The notes: generated from the letters alone by a model not told the origin. Positions 9,090-17,836 are shown, counted from the stretch's first letter. The stretch is DNA of 46,787 nt from Leptospiraceae bacterium (GCA_020440825.1 JAGRNJ010000013.1:24813-71599), one strand, 5' to 3'. Numbers and translations are program-made.

Positions 9090-9827
9090 TCATTTCTCAA
9101 AATCTTGAATATTTGAAAGTGCATAAACACCGCGTGAAATTCTTTCCTGTCCCAGCTTGCCGGCATGCTTGAAAAGCCAGCGGCCGCAATGAAATAAGTC
9201 GTCTACTGTGTCCAGATCAGGGCGGCGTTCTAATCTGGCAGGATAAATGTTTTGTTCAGCCAGATTCTGCAGGGTATAGTGCAAAGTCTTCGGGTTGCTC
9301 CAGGGTATATTGTCAAACAGCTCGGGAAAGAACTGTTTGCGGTGTAATGACAATGCCATCCATCCGCCGTCAATCGCCGGAACAATCGATGGGCAATTTG
9401 CGATGAGACTCACAAGATCTTCAGGCAACAGGCAGGGTAAATCTACCCCTTGCAGAATAACCACCTCATGTTTCTTGAATGCAGTTGCATAGGAATTGCG
9501 CATTCTCTCGCCGAGTGTGGCCCCTTTCTGCTGGCGAAATTTTACATTCAGATCATTGAAATATTTTTTTTGCAGTTCTCTGCAGTCTGGTTCGCTATCA
9601 GCTGCATCGGTTGCAAAATCAAAATAAAGCTGCAGATTGTTTTCTGCCAATTGTATATTCTGAATTTGCATTTGCAGGCAAAGCTCATAGAGTTTAAAAG
9701 CCGCCATCTTGCCGATCTGTGCAGAAAGGCGGGTTTTTCCGGTGCCGTATTCTGGTACTCGCCCGAATAAGATAAGCGCTGTGGCAGGAAAGCTTCTAAA
9801 CTTTCCCGTAAGTTTTTGCCAATTCAT
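9090..9827 (-). CDS. DUF2064 / TIGR04282 family glycosyltransferase-like protein
   Basis: The 245-residue protein shows the family N-terminus FGRVPEYGTGKTRL (residues 21-34), equivalent to the usual F-R-P-x-x-G-x-VKTRL nucleotide-binding start. It also has an LGERM segment, QGVDLPCL and AIDGGWMALSL. Members are GT-A-like nucleotidyl/glycosyl transferases that often sit next to radical-SAM or arsenosugar genes, neither of which is visible here. Its ATG overlaps the end of the upstream plsC by 32 bases, and no better internal start exists. It is the last gene of a minus-strand group with ubiE and plsC. The substrate is unknown. Confidence 0.78.
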   Translation of the reverse strand: MNWQKLTGKFRSFPATALILFGRVPEYGTGKTRLSAQIGKMAAFKLYELCLQMQIQNIQLAENNLQLYFDFATDAADSEPDCRELQKKYFNDLNVKFRQQKGATLGERMRNSYATAFKKHEVVILQGVDLPCLLPEDLVSLIANCPSIVPAIDGGWMALSLHRKQFFPELFDNIPWSNPKTLHYTLQNLAEQNIYPARLERRPDLDTVDDLFHCGRWLFKHAGKLGQERISRGVYALSNIQDFEK

Positions 9828-10578
9828 TATATGCGTTTTGTACCATTTCTCTCAGGGCTTCGGCTTTAGCCTGGTCGCTCATATTCGGGGTATCATGAGC
9901 CGGATGCACAGGATTGTTTGAGCGTACCGGGTCGAGAATTTGAATCACAATGCGACTGGGCCACAGAATGGTTGGGTTTGTCATTGAACGTATCTGCTGG
10001 GTTCCATAGACGACAATTGGTAAAATGGGTAATTCTCCCTGTTTCGCTGCAACCAGCGCGCCCGGTTTAAATGGCAGAATTTGAGCCGCATTTTTACTGC
10101 GTGTCCCTTCGGGGTATATGAGAACCCTTTCATTCTCTTTCAGTTTGCGGATGACATTTTTCATTGAGTTGGCCGCTGCTCTGGGGTTGGCGCGATCGAC
10201 TTCAAGATAACCGATTTTGTGCATTGCCATACCGACTAATGGAACCTTAAAGACCTCTTTTTTTGAGAGAAAAACAAAATCAACCGGATAAAAACCCAGA
10301 GCGGCAAAAATATCAAATGGCGACTGGTGATTGCTGATGACCACAGCAGGTTCATGTATTGCCTTTTCAGCATCCAGGACTGTAACACCCGAAAAGGTCA
10401 GTCGCACGCCAATCCATCCCCAGAAGCGTGCAATCACCCTCAGTTTACTGGCCCATTTTTGAGGTAAGAACAAGGTCAGTAGAATAACCAGAATTGCGCA
10501 ACTGAATGTGATGGGCAGGATAATAATAAGCCAGTAGAGAAAAAAGAACGGGCCGAAAATTTTTGCAAATAAAGACAT
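9796..10578 (-). CDS. plsC: 1-acyl-sn-glycerol-3-phosphate acyltransferase
   Basis: This 260-residue membrane-associated acyltransferase transfers an acyl chain to lysophosphatidic acid in phospholipid synthesis. The HX4D motif appears as NHQSPFD near residue 83. The second PlsC motif, YPEGTRSKN, lies near residues 155-163, and further block IV-like hydrophobics follow. The N-terminus has two hydrophobic segments (about 8-40). Length fits the family. It is followed with overlap by the DUF2064 gene and preceded, 95 bases away, by ubiE on the same strand. Confidence 0.9.
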   Translation of the reverse strand: MSLFAKIFGPFFFLYWLIIILPITFSCAILVILLTLFLPQKWASKLRVIARFWGWIGVRLTFSGVTVLDAEKAIHEPAVVISNHQSPFDIFAALGFYPVDFVFLSKKEVFKVPLVGMAMHKIGYLEVDRANPRAAANSMKNVIRKLKENERVLIYPEGTRSKNAAQILPFKPGALVAAKQGELPILPIVVYGTQQIRSMTNPTILWPSRIVIQILDPVRSNNPVHPAHDTPNMSDQAKAEALREMVQNAYNELAKTYGKV

Positions 10579-10673
10579 GACTTCAACGCAGCGATAAACT
10601 GTGAACTGTCAACCAAGTAATTTAACTGCTTTGACGAGAAGGGCCCAGGATAAAAAAGGTGTGCGCAGCTGGT

Positions 10674-11405
10674 TTATTTTTTTTGCAGAATGATCAACGT
10701 TGTTATGCCAAACATCATTGGCTTGATCAACTGAATTTGAAAGCCTGCCTTTTCACATTCTGCAGCCAGCTCTTCAGGAGTTACAAATGCAGCTACGGTG
10801 CGGGGCAGGTAAGTGTATGCATCTCTGTCGCCACTGACTAAGCCGCCGATATTTGCCAGCAGAGTATGGAAATAAAAACGGTAAATTTTCGCAAACAGTT
10901 TGTTCTTGGGATCAGAAAATTCAAGTATCGCAAACTTTCCACCCGGTTTCAAAATTCTGGCTATTTCAGAAAATACCTTTGGCCGGTCAGATACATTGCG
11001 TATTCCGTATGAAATCATGGCATGGGAGAATTTTTTACTGGCTAAGGGCAATGCTTCACCAAAAGCCTCAACCGGAGAAAATTTGCCGGGCAGTGTAGAT
11101 AATTTAAAATCGGTACGTTTGAGCATGTCCCGGGCGGGGTCAATGCCAACAATCGTGCAGTGGTACTTGCGCAGAGCTTCCCGGGCAAGTTCGCCTGTAC
11201 CGGTTGCCAGATCGAGTATTGTCGAATGCTGGTCAATTCCCAGCTCAGAAACTGCTTTTTTGCGCCATCTTTTGTCAATGCCAAAGCTCAACATAGTGTT
11301 GAGCAGATCATACGTCGGTGCTATATTATTGAACAGGCTTCGTACATTGCTGCGCTGTTCTTCAGCATTGGTGTATTTCAGATAGCGGTTCTGCTGGCCA
11401 GACAT
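10674..11405 (-). CDS. ubiE: demethylmenaquinone/ubiquinone methyltransferase
   Basis: This 243-residue class I SAM-dependent methyltransferase carries out the C-methylation step of menaquinone (or ubiquinone) synthesis. Visible signatures are an N-terminal segment VRSLFNNIAPTYDLLN, motif I ILDLATGTGELA, YGIRNVSDRP, and LKPGGKFAILEFSDP; the last two are UbiE/MenG hallmarks. I chose the ATG at 11405 because the preceding 25 in-frame codons do not match the family. The gene is divergent from the DUF4015 lipoprotein. Without other quinone genes in view I cannot say which quinone is made; menaquinone is the usual spirochaete choice, so menG would be an equal name. Confidence 0.9.
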   Translation of the reverse strand: MSGQQNRYLKYTNAEEQRSNVRSLFNNIAPTYDLLNTMLSFGIDKRWRKKAVSELGIDQHSTILDLATGTGELAREALRKYHCTIVGIDPARDMLKRTDFKLSTLPGKFSPVEAFGEALPLASKKFSHAMISYGIRNVSDRPKVFSEIARILKPGGKFAILEFSDPKNKLFAKIYRFYFHTLLANIGGLVSGDRDAYTYLPRTVAAFVTPEELAAECEKAGFQIQLIKPMMFGITTLIILQKK

Positions 11406-11481
11406 CGTCCAGAATTGAATTTTGAGGTGCAGTGCAAAGAAATTACTGAGGCAGTCCTGAGGTCTGGTCGATACCTGCAAT

Positions 11482-12558
11482 ATGCGCTTATCTCAATTTT
11501 GGCTCTTATCGACCGGAACAGTTCTGTTGTATCTTACCATGACCTGCTACCATCGCAATGTTAAGACAGAAAATACAGAGTTAACCAATCAAACTGTAAA
11601 AGAAGTAAATCAGTTCGGCAATCTGCCGAGTTCTTCAGCCGGGAAAGAGGCAGGTTCTGATGTCACTGAATCGAATTCAAATCTGAAAATTGAATCGAAC
11701 CGGGTCGAAACCCCCAAATTTATGAAGGGTCTGTATATTTCAAATCCGGTGGTTCGAAATTCTACCAGACTCTCGACATATTTGAGCGATTCCCGAAAAT
11801 ACGGGGTGAATACATTCGTCATGGATATTCAACCAAAAATGCCCTCCCGGGATAACATTGAAATGGTAAAAAAAGCGGGAATTTTCCCGGTCGCCCGCCT
11901 GGTGGTGTTTCATACGGGATTGAAAACAAAATTTCCCCGGGAAGGGTATGCCGAACAGATCAGTGATCTTGTCGAAGACTGCGCATACCAGGGATTTGCC
12001 GAAGTTCAGTTAGATTATATTCGCTACGCGGATGAACCCGAGCTCATGAAAATTCCTCTCAAAGAAAAATATCAGATTCTGGAAAATTTCATCTCACAGA
12101 TACGAGATGCAGCTGCAAAGTCAAACATTAGACTTTCAGCAGATGTGTTCGGCAGGGTTACCCTCAACAGAAATGATCATATCGGCCAGCGATTAGAAAA
12201 TTTTGCAACCTATATGGATGCCTTGTACCCGATGGTGTATCCCTCGCATTACCACAACGATAAGAAAAGAATGGGAGATCCTTATTTTACGGTTAAAGAA
12301 GGGGTGGGCGAATCTAAAAAACGGGTACCCGACACTGCGATTATCGCATATATACAAGGCTTTTCTATGAGTATCTCCATTTCAAAACTGTCTATGAAAG
12401 ATTATCTGAAAGCCCAGATGCGGGCGGTAGAAGATGCCAATGGGGATGGCTGGGTAATCTGGAACCCATACAATCGTTATGCCGAATCTTATGCAGCGAT
12501 GTCAGAGCTGGAACAGGAAAAAGAGGTAGCCAGTAACCCTGGTACAACCACAAACTGA
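11482..12558 (+). CDS. DUF4015 putative glycoside hydrolase lipoprotein
   Basis: The 358-residue protein begins with a signal peptide ending LTMTC (Cys at about 22), a plausible lipobox. A polar linker covers about 25-75, then a DUF4015 domain starts at GLYISNP. The fold is predicted to be a TIM barrel related to glycoside hydrolases, with VNTFVMDIQ, a Q-LDYIRYAD strand-loop and DALYPMVYPSHY as the characteristic blocks. The Asp residues in MDIQ and LDYIRY are candidates for the active site. The substrate is unknown. It is followed by rsmI after 7 bases, so the two probably share a transcript. Confidence 0.82.
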   Translation: MRLSQFWLLSTGTVLLYLTMTCYHRNVKTENTELTNQTVKEVNQFGNLPSSSAGKEAGSDVTESNSNLKIESNRVETPKFMKGLYISNPVVRNSTRLSTYLSDSRKYGVNTFVMDIQPKMPSRDNIEMVKKAGIFPVARLVVFHTGLKTKFPREGYAEQISDLVEDCAYQGFAEVQLDYIRYADEPELMKIPLKEKYQILENFISQIRDAAAKSNIRLSADVFGRVTLNRNDHIGQRLENFATYMDALYPMVYPSHYHNDKKRMGDPYFTVKEGVGESKKRVPDTAIIAYIQGFSMSISISKLSMKDYLKAQMRAVEDANGDGWVIWNPYNRYAESYAAMSELEQEKEVASNPGTTTN

Positions 12559-12565
12559 TTTTGTT

Positions 12566-13255
12566 ATGAGCAACCTGCCCGGCATTTTGTATGTAGTTTC
12601 TTTGCCCATTGGCAATGCGTCCGATATCTCAACCCGCGCACGGGAAGTGCTGAGTGGGGTAAACATCATTGCAGCCGAAGACACCCGAAAAGCGAGAGAA
12701 TGGTTTCAGCGCACAGGCATTCGAACGGAAGCCAGAATCTTAGCCAGCCACTCTCACAATGAGAACAACTCAGCAAAAGGTCTGCTCCCATTGCTGCATA
12801 ATGGGGAAAACATTGCCCTGGTCAGTGATGCGGGCACTCCGCGCATCAGCGATCCCGGTTATACTCTGGTCAAAACTGCTCATGCAGAAGGCATTGTCGT
12901 CATACCGATTCCGGGAGCTTGCGCATTGACGACTCTTGTTTCGGTGAGTCCGCTGCCGGTCGAACCGCTTTTATTTCTTGGTTTTATTTCACCAAAATCT
13001 GGTACACGTTTGAACACTCTTGCCCGTTATAATGATTTCGAGGGGAGTGTAGTGCTCTATGAATCTGTGCATCGTATTGAAAAACTGCTTGCCGCACTGA
13101 AAACCTCATGGGGAAACTGTGAGGTATTCATTGGCCGTGAAATGACCAAGACACATGAAGAGTACTTTTTCGGCAATTTAGAGACTGCATTGAGCTGGGT
13201 GCCCGGTAAAAAGGGTGAATTTGCCATATGCGTTTTTAAAAAAAGGTTAATGTAA
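12566..13255 (+). CDS. rsmI: 16S rRNA (cytidine-1402 2'-O) methyltransferase
   Basis: This 229-residue member of the SAM-dependent tetrapyrrole methylase fold methylates the ribose of C1402 in the ribosomal P site. Family motifs are LYVVSLPIGNASDIS at the N-terminus, AAEDTRKAR, SHNENN, LVSDAGTPRISDPG, IPIPGACAL and YESVHRIEKLL. It is shorter than E. coli RsmI (about 286 residues) because it lacks the C-terminal helical extension, as in several other phyla. The start ATG at 12566 lies just after the DUF4015 stop codon. Confidence 0.93.
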   Translation: MSNLPGILYVVSLPIGNASDISTRAREVLSGVNIIAAEDTRKAREWFQRTGIRTEARILASHSHNENNSAKGLLPLLHNGENIALVSDAGTPRISDPGYTLVKTAHAEGIVVIPIPGACALTTLVSVSPLPVEPLLFLGFISPKSGTRLNTLARYNDFEGSVVLYESVHRIEKLLAALKTSWGNCEVFIGREMTKTHEEYFFGNLETALSWVPGKKGEFAICVFKKRLM

Positions 13256-13280
13256 AAGCCGTATTTGACGATAATATAAA

Positions 13281-13320
13281 TGGAGAGAGGTCTCCACAAG
13301 AGTAGCCAACACCCGGTTGG
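13281..13320 (+). promoter_or_regulatory. two hairpins in the flgM leader
   Basis: TGGAGA/TCTCCA (13281-13286 with 13291-13296, loop GAGG) and CCAAC/GTTGG (13306-13310 with 13316-13320) form two adjacent short hairpins. They lie immediately before the GGAGG ribosome-binding site of flgM. They could influence flgM translation or end transcription from rsmI; no T-run follows, so a control element is the likelier reading. This is inference. Confidence 0.35.
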
Positions 13321-13335
13321 TCGGAGGAAAAGACT

Positions 13336-13641
13336 ATGGTAATAGATAAAATAAGCAATATCGCGAATGTACAAAAGATCGCGACCCAGAACCAGGTTGC
13401 AAAAGCAACAGAAAAGGCGATTTCGCCTACTGTACAAGATACTGTCAGTATCTCTGCAGAAGCGCTCAAAGCCCAGGAAACCCATAAGGCTCAACAGACT
13501 GTAAAATCTGCTCCCGATTCCCGCGCAGAGAAAATCAAAGAAGTCAAAGAGAAATTGGCAAACGGTGAATATGATAATATTTCTACCGAAATGCTCGAAC
13601 GGGTTGCCGAAAACATCGCCAGTTCACTCATAAGAAGCTGA
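13336..13641 (+). CDS. flgM: FlgM-like anti-sigma-28 factor
   Basis: The 101-residue product has the arrangement of FlgM: a disordered, Ala/Gln/Lys-rich N-terminal half with VSISAEALKA (46-55), then two amphipathic helices. The helices are RAEKIKEVKEKLANGEYD and STEMLERVAENIASSLI, the sigma-binding region. FlgM holds sigma-28 (FliA) inactive until the hook-basal body is built. A strong GGAGG lies 8 bases before the ATG. No other flagellar gene is in the window. It lies 80 bases after rsmI and 30 bases before a degenerate Fe-ADH homologue. Identification rests on the C-terminal pattern and length. Confidence 0.8.
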   Translation: MVIDKISNIANVQKIATQNQVAKATEKAISPTVQDTVSISAEALKAQETHKAQQTVKSAPDSRAEKIKEVKEKLANGEYDNISTEMLERVAENIASSLIRS

Positions 13642-13671
13642 ATTATTACAGCCACAACCGGGAACTGACCC

Positions 13672-14835
13672 GTGCAAGGGATTAGTTGGGCTCAATTCAG
13701 CGTACCGACCCGCATCCAGTTTGAAACAGACTCCGCGTACAAACTGGGCGGGTATATCAGCCAGTTCGGCGGCAGAGTATTGCTGCTGAACATCCGCTCT
13801 GAAAATAAAAATTCTGAAGAACTTTTAATTCTAAAAAACGGCCTTAGCAAACACTCTGACGGGGTGATTTTGTATGATGACCTCGACGCCGAACCAAACT
13901 CTGACCAGATCGATTCTGTCACATATTTTGCCAAAAAAGCCCATATTGACATGATTGTAGCCTATGGCTCGCTCGATACATATGCGGCTGCCAAGGCTGT
14001 TGCTATTCTTGCTACCAATTCTGTGTTTGCCACTGATCTTTTGAACGGCAGGGCAAAACTGAAAAACCCTGCCTTGCCACTCATCGTCGTACCGGTTGAA
14101 CCTTCGATGGGCGAAGAACTCACCCCGAGTTTTACGATGGTAGATTCCAGTGATGGTATGCGAAAATATTTTGAGCATGAGTCGTTATTCCCGGTAGCAT
14201 CGTTCTATGACCCGAAAATTGCCAACCATTTAACTTCGGATACTGCAGCGAGAGTAGGCGGCGGAGCACTGGTGTATGCAATTGAAAGCCAGCTATGCCC
14301 TAAATCGAATCAATTGTCGGGTACTATGGCGTTACGGGCCATTGATCTGATCAAGAAAAATCTAACCGGTCTGTACAAAGAACCGCACAACGAAAAACTG
14401 ATCTCAAACATTTTATGGGCCTGTATCATGACCGGCATTTCAAGCATTTCGTCACCACTCGGGGTAACGTACGCAATTTCAAATGCCTTGCGCACCTATG
14501 CAAAGATGAATTATTATGATGCCCTGGCACTTATCTTGCCGCACGTTATGGAGTACTATTTGACTGCTGCCCCTGCCCAGTATATCAATATTGCCCGATC
14601 TTTAGGTGAAGATGTGAAAGATATTTCTGTTATTGAAGCAGCCATTAAGGCGGTAGAGGGTGTGCGCAGGTTATTTCTTGAAATCAATTTACCGACCCGT
14701 CTTTCAGAATTTGAGATAAGAAAAAATCTGCTTGCCGATATTGCCAAAGGTGCGACGATGTTTACTCAACTTGAAAATGCGCCGCGCACTTTGACTCGCA
14801 ATGAAATTGAGTCCATTCTGCTGGCAGCGTATTAA
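13672..14835 (+). CDS. Fe-alcohol-dehydrogenase-fold protein lacking metal ligands
   Basis: The 387-residue protein (GTG start) follows the GldA/Fe-ADH architecture: an N-terminal Rossmann-like half and a helical C-terminal half ending in LPHVMEYY-type blocks. Every signature is altered. The NAD motif GGGSxxD is YGSLDTY. The TTAGTGSE region reads VEPSMGEELTP. The metal motif DALTH aligns with G198-A-L-V-Y202, and the HxxxH...H region reads SSISSPLG...MNYYDA. By this alignment the Asp and three His metal ligands are G, Y, S and Y. It is therefore probably not a working metal-dependent dehydrogenase and may have a structural or regulatory role. It follows flgM closely and may be co-transcribed. 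Fold assignment is fairly sure; function is unknown. Confidence 0.72.
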   Translation: MQGISWAQFSVPTRIQFETDSAYKLGGYISQFGGRVLLLNIRSENKNSEELLILKNGLSKHSDGVILYDDLDAEPNSDQIDSVTYFAKKAHIDMIVAYGSLDTYAAAKAVAILATNSVFATDLLNGRAKLKNPALPLIVVPVEPSMGEELTPSFTMVDSSDGMRKYFEHESLFPVASFYDPKIANHLTSDTAARVGGGALVYAIESQLCPKSNQLSGTMALRAIDLIKKNLTGLYKEPHNEKLISNILWACIMTGISSISSPLGVTYAISNALRTYAKMNYYDALALILPHVMEYYLTAAPAQYINIARSLGEDVKDISVIEAAIKAVEGVRRLFLEINLPTRLSEFEIRKNLLADIAKGATMFTQLENAPRTLTRNEIESILLAAY

Positions 14836-14887
14836 GCTATAGGCATCTACCCGTTCAAAAGTAAACCTGCATCTCTTACAATGTTCT

Positions 14888-15739
14888 TTAATTTAACCGG
14901 GAACTTTTAACCAGGACTTGGCGATAATTTCTCGAAATTGAATATAAGGCGAAGCAGCAGACTAAGACCTGAACCGGTATAAAGGCAAGGTCTAATTGAA
15001 AATTAGAAAAAAGTACGAAGTTTGAAGTTTCAAGAAAGTTAAAAACCGGCAGATCTAGAAACCAGCCCGTCACTGCCAGGGTCGGTACTACCACACTTTC
15101 GGCCATACCAAAATAATAATAGACCGCAAACTTTCTTTGATGTGCCCTGTAAAAAATATACATAAACGAAAGACTTAAAGGTTCTAACAGAACATACTTA
15201 AAACTATCAAAAATTGGCAGACTCACCAGAATCATACGATAAAGACTATGAGATAAAATCCATGGTAGCGGTGAAGCATTAAACAGAAAGAAACCGTCTT
15301 CAAATTTTACGGTCTGCCAATCTCTTTTTTTCATTTCCTGTAAAACCCAGATGACCAATAGCGTGCAGGTAATTTTTCCCACTATATTGCGGTAACTTCC
15401 ATCGGGGGGTATAAACATCATCATAAGTATATTACCAAGCATAGATACGTTCATTATAATCGAAAACAATTTTATGTTGGCTTCGCGCAGGGAGGAGTTG
15501 AGAAGACTGAAGCCGTAGACCACTGCCAGCCCAAGCGGTATCAAAGCAATTTTTTTCGAAAGCCCCATCCATTCATTGAGGCTGAAATTTGAATTTACGC
15601 TAAACGAAATGACTATGGCCAGGGTAAAAATTATTGTCAACCCCAGTAGTATCTTATGATGGGCATACACCAAATAACCCACCACAATGATGAGGCTCAG
15701 GCTTAATAAACTATACACAACAAAGAGAGTGAAATTCAT
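14888..15739 (-). CDS. multi-spanning membrane protein, unknown function
   Basis: I do not recognise a family. The 283-residue product is strongly hydrophobic, with about eight predicted transmembrane segments (roughly 5-25, 31-50, 63-80, 90-112, 120-135, 160-180, 205-230, 250-270). It has short polar loops, including a KKRDWQ segment near 137-143. AGAAAG precedes the ATG by a few bases. It lies 57 bases downstream of the START-domain gene on the same strand and shares its AT-rich composition, so the two may form a unit. Confidence 0.72.
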   Translation of the reverse strand: MNFTLFVVYSLLSLSLIIVVGYLVYAHHKILLGLTIIFTLAIVISFSVNSNFSLNEWMGLSKKIALIPLGLAVVYGFSLLNSSLREANIKLFSIIMNVSMLGNILMMMFIPPDGSYRNIVGKITCTLLVIWVLQEMKKRDWQTVKFEDGFFLFNASPLPWILSHSLYRMILVSLPIFDSFKYVLLEPLSLSFMYIFYRAHQRKFAVYYYFGMAESVVVPTLAVTGWFLDLPVFNFLETSNFVLFSNFQLDLAFIPVQVLVCCFALYSISRNYRQVLVKSSRLN

Positions 15740-15796
15740 TTACTTTCTGCTTCGTTGTTTTTCATATTTATTCAAAATGCTATAAAGATATCAGCT

Positions 15797-16396
15797 CTAG
15801 CTTTTTTTACTCTCTGTAATTGTTTTCAGTATTTCAAACATTTCAAAGGCTTTTTCTTCAATAAAGTTGTTCATCATCCATGCAGGTATTGAGCCTCCGG
15901 GTTCCATATGCATCTGGTAGAGAGCATAAATCTGATTATCGCTTATTTGAATAATTTTCCAGAATCCGTTAATTACCTGAACTCTGGTTACTTCTTTCCG
16001 GTGTGGTATAAAATCTGGCCGGCCGCTTAACGATATATAAACTGAATTTTCTTTTTTATTCTCTGTAAGTTTATATTCAAGTATCATATCCCGATTTTCA
16101 AAAGGAAACGGTAATGAAAAATAAGTATAATAAATTTTATGATTGATTGAAAACTGGTGGATGGCTTTTCTCTCTAGACATTGTTTCATCCACAGTTGAC
16201 AACTTTCGTACATTGACTGAATAATCGGGATAAATTGATGAATATTTATATTGAAATTTGCCCCGGCCTTAAATTGTTTAATTTCTGAACCGGCTTTATC
16301 GTTGATATACACCTCAATTCCGTTTTTAGGTTTAAGCTTCTGCCAACCGTACAGAGAGAAGGTAACTGATAAAAGGCAAAGAAATAAATGCTTCAT
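15797..16396 (-). CDS. secreted START-domain-like protein
   Basis: The 199-residue protein begins with a signal peptide (about 1-18, ending SLYG-W). A START/Bet v1-like lipid-binding fold then follows. The blocks are WQKLKPKNGIEVY, IKQFKAGANF, SLPFPFENRDMI, VQVINGFWKI and MEPGGSIPAWMMN, and the last is typical of START proteins. A periplasmic or surface role in binding a hydrophobic ligand is likely by family. Genes of this type occur widely as single copies of unknown function. It is co-directional with the membrane protein gene downstream and unlike its neighbours in low GC content. Confidence 0.78.
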   Translation of the reverse strand: MKHLFLCLLSVTFSLYGWQKLKPKNGIEVYINDKAGSEIKQFKAGANFNINIHQFIPIIQSMYESCQLWMKQCLERKAIHQFSINHKIYYTYFSLPFPFENRDMILEYKLTENKKENSVYISLSGRPDFIPHRKEVTRVQVINGFWKIIQISDNQIYALYQMHMEPGGSIPAWMMNNFIEEKAFEMFEILKTITESKKS

Positions 16397-16679
16397 TTTC
16401 AGTCATATTGATAAATTGAAATCAAATTGTAACGTTGAAAAAACGTAAAAATTATTTTTGAGTGGTTAATGGTTTAAGAAGATAGTCATCCGCCACCCAC
16501 ACAGATGGCTTGCATTTTGTATGCAAAATGCTCTGGGCACAGATTTTTCTTGGACCAGGCCGTTTCTTTTTACAGAAAAAAATGGGTGAGAATCGCTGCC
16601 GATTTTGAGAAGTGTGCCTTAAAAAATTCAGATTTTAATTGAAAAATAATCCGATATTGTTAGAGGACAATAAGAATTC
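16397..16679. other. intergenic region with one palindrome
   Basis: This 283-base AT-rich gap separates two divergent genes. I see no gene in it. The only clear structure is a 20-base inverted repeat at 16512-16531. An AGAGGA lies 12 bases before the start at 16680, a poorly spaced ribosome-binding site. Confidence 0.5.
16512..16531. promoter_or_regulatory. perfect inverted repeat in divergent intergenic region
   Basis: GCATTTTG and CAAAATGC form perfect 8-base arms around TATG. No T-run follows, so it is not a standard terminator. Its symmetry and position between divergent genes fit an operator for a dimeric regulator, though none is identified. Confidence 0.3.
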
Positions 16680-17549
16680 ATGTTAACTAAGTTTTCGAAA
16701 ATATATTTTCTGTTTCTCATTTCAATGATACTTTGCAATAGTATTATTGCCAACTCTGCTGATAGAGCAATGGTCGAGAGAAAATTAACAGAAAACAGAC
16801 ATTTTCTTGAGTTTATCAATATAGGGATTTCAAACTTTGGTTCAGATGAGGACAAAGTTGAATTTAGAAAACGGGTGATTGAATATTACAAGGCCTATCA
16901 GTTATTTCTTAGAGGCCAGTATCCTGAGTCTTTTGAAAAAATTAAAGAAACCCATTTAGATATTAGAATTTTATATCATTCGATAATTGAAAAATATTAT
17001 TTACCAGACTTGCAGTCATTATTAGATGCAAATGCGGCAAAAATTGTATCTTCCAGAGATGAACGTGCAATTCATTTATTGAAACTTGGATATCGAGACT
17101 TAAAAATTTCGAGAGTCAAAGTAACCAAGGCATATAACTTTAATAAGTTCTTAAATTCAATGCGCATACATTTTTACATAGAAGCAATTAAATATATTCG
17201 CCAGGCGAAACGCTATGCCTTTCTGTCGCTCATTGAGAGTAAAACTCCCATCTCTGAAAAAGCAGATTTCAAACTGCAGACACTCGATGATGTTTTGAAC
17301 AAACCTGAAGTTGATGTTATTTCAGATTATCGCAGAGTAGGGAATTCTCTCGCGAATATGATCAATCGTAAACTGTTTCTCGATGAATACAATTATTTTG
17401 TGCATCATGATGACAATTATGGTTTTATTGCCTCTGGTAAAGAAGACTATTTCAAAACCGTCATTACAACGTTGCGTCCTGAAGATTGGGCAGACAATGC
17501 TCCCAAGGTTAAGATAAACCCGGTACCGGGGAACTCTTTGCAAAAGTAA
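16680..17549 (+). CDS. exported protein of unknown function
   Basis: I do not recognise a family. The 289-residue product has a signal peptide of about 25 residues ending IIANSA. The mature part is predicted to be almost all alpha-helical and rich in Lys, Tyr, Ile and Leu, with repeated amphipathic stretches (for example 55-130 and 160-190). It could be a helical periplasmic protein. Codon use is very AT-rich compared with the flanking housekeeping genes, which suggests later acquisition or relaxed selection. A hairpin resembling a terminator follows the stop. Confidence 0.72.
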   Translation: MLTKFSKIYFLFLISMILCNSIIANSADRAMVERKLTENRHFLEFINIGISNFGSDEDKVEFRKRVIEYYKAYQLFLRGQYPESFEKIKETHLDIRILYHSIIEKYYLPDLQSLLDANAAKIVSSRDERAIHLLKLGYRDLKISRVKVTKAYNFNKFLNSMRIHFYIEAIKYIRQAKRYAFLSLIESKTPISEKADFKLQTLDDVLNKPEVDVISDYRRVGNSLANMINRKLFLDEYNYFVHHDDNYGFIASGKEDYFKTVITTLRPEDWADNAPKVKINPVPGNSLQK

Positions 17550-17551
17550 TT

Positions 17552-17589
17552 TGAGAATACTGTAGATTCAGCCCAGCTGGGAATTCTCA
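17552..17589 (+). terminator. possible terminator after the unknown exported protein
   Basis: TGAGAAT (17552-17558) pairs with ATTCTCA (17583-17589), and the perfect palindrome CCCAGCTGGG (17572-17581) lies inside. The following bases are T-rich but interrupted (CTTATTCTTCC). A further hairpin, GCAGAA/TTCTGC, lies at 17602-17618. Confidence 0.4.
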
Positions 17590-17680
17590 CTTATTCTTCC
17601 TGCAGAAGTTTATTCTGCTGCTGCTCTAAACTGATTCAGAAATTTACGTTTAGCCGTTTGAATTCCGATAATATACTATT

Positions 17681-17836
17681 ATGGCAGAAAATTCAGACCA
17701 GGGTTTGAATCCAGAAAAAAATATAAACGGTAAACGGGCGGATGTCCCGCCTCTCTTATTTTTAGACCCGCGTCCGGTTCGGCATACCGAACGAATTGTC
17801 GACTTGATGGCGATTCTCTTTCAAAGAAAAAACTAA
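17681..17836 (+). CDS. possible 51-residue small protein
   Basis: This short frame encodes 51 residues with a polar N-terminus (MAENSDQGLNPEKN) and a more hydrophobic, Arg-containing C-terminus (PPLLFLDPRPVRHTERIVDLM). No family is recognised and no ribosome-binding site is visible. TATACT lies just before the ATG. Its TAA stop coincides with the left target duplication of the mobile element that follows. It is the only plausible gene in the 490-base stretch 17550-18040; the call is tentative. Confidence 0.3.
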   Translation: MAENSDQGLNPEKNINGKRADVPPLLFLDPRPVRHTERIVDLMAILFQRKN

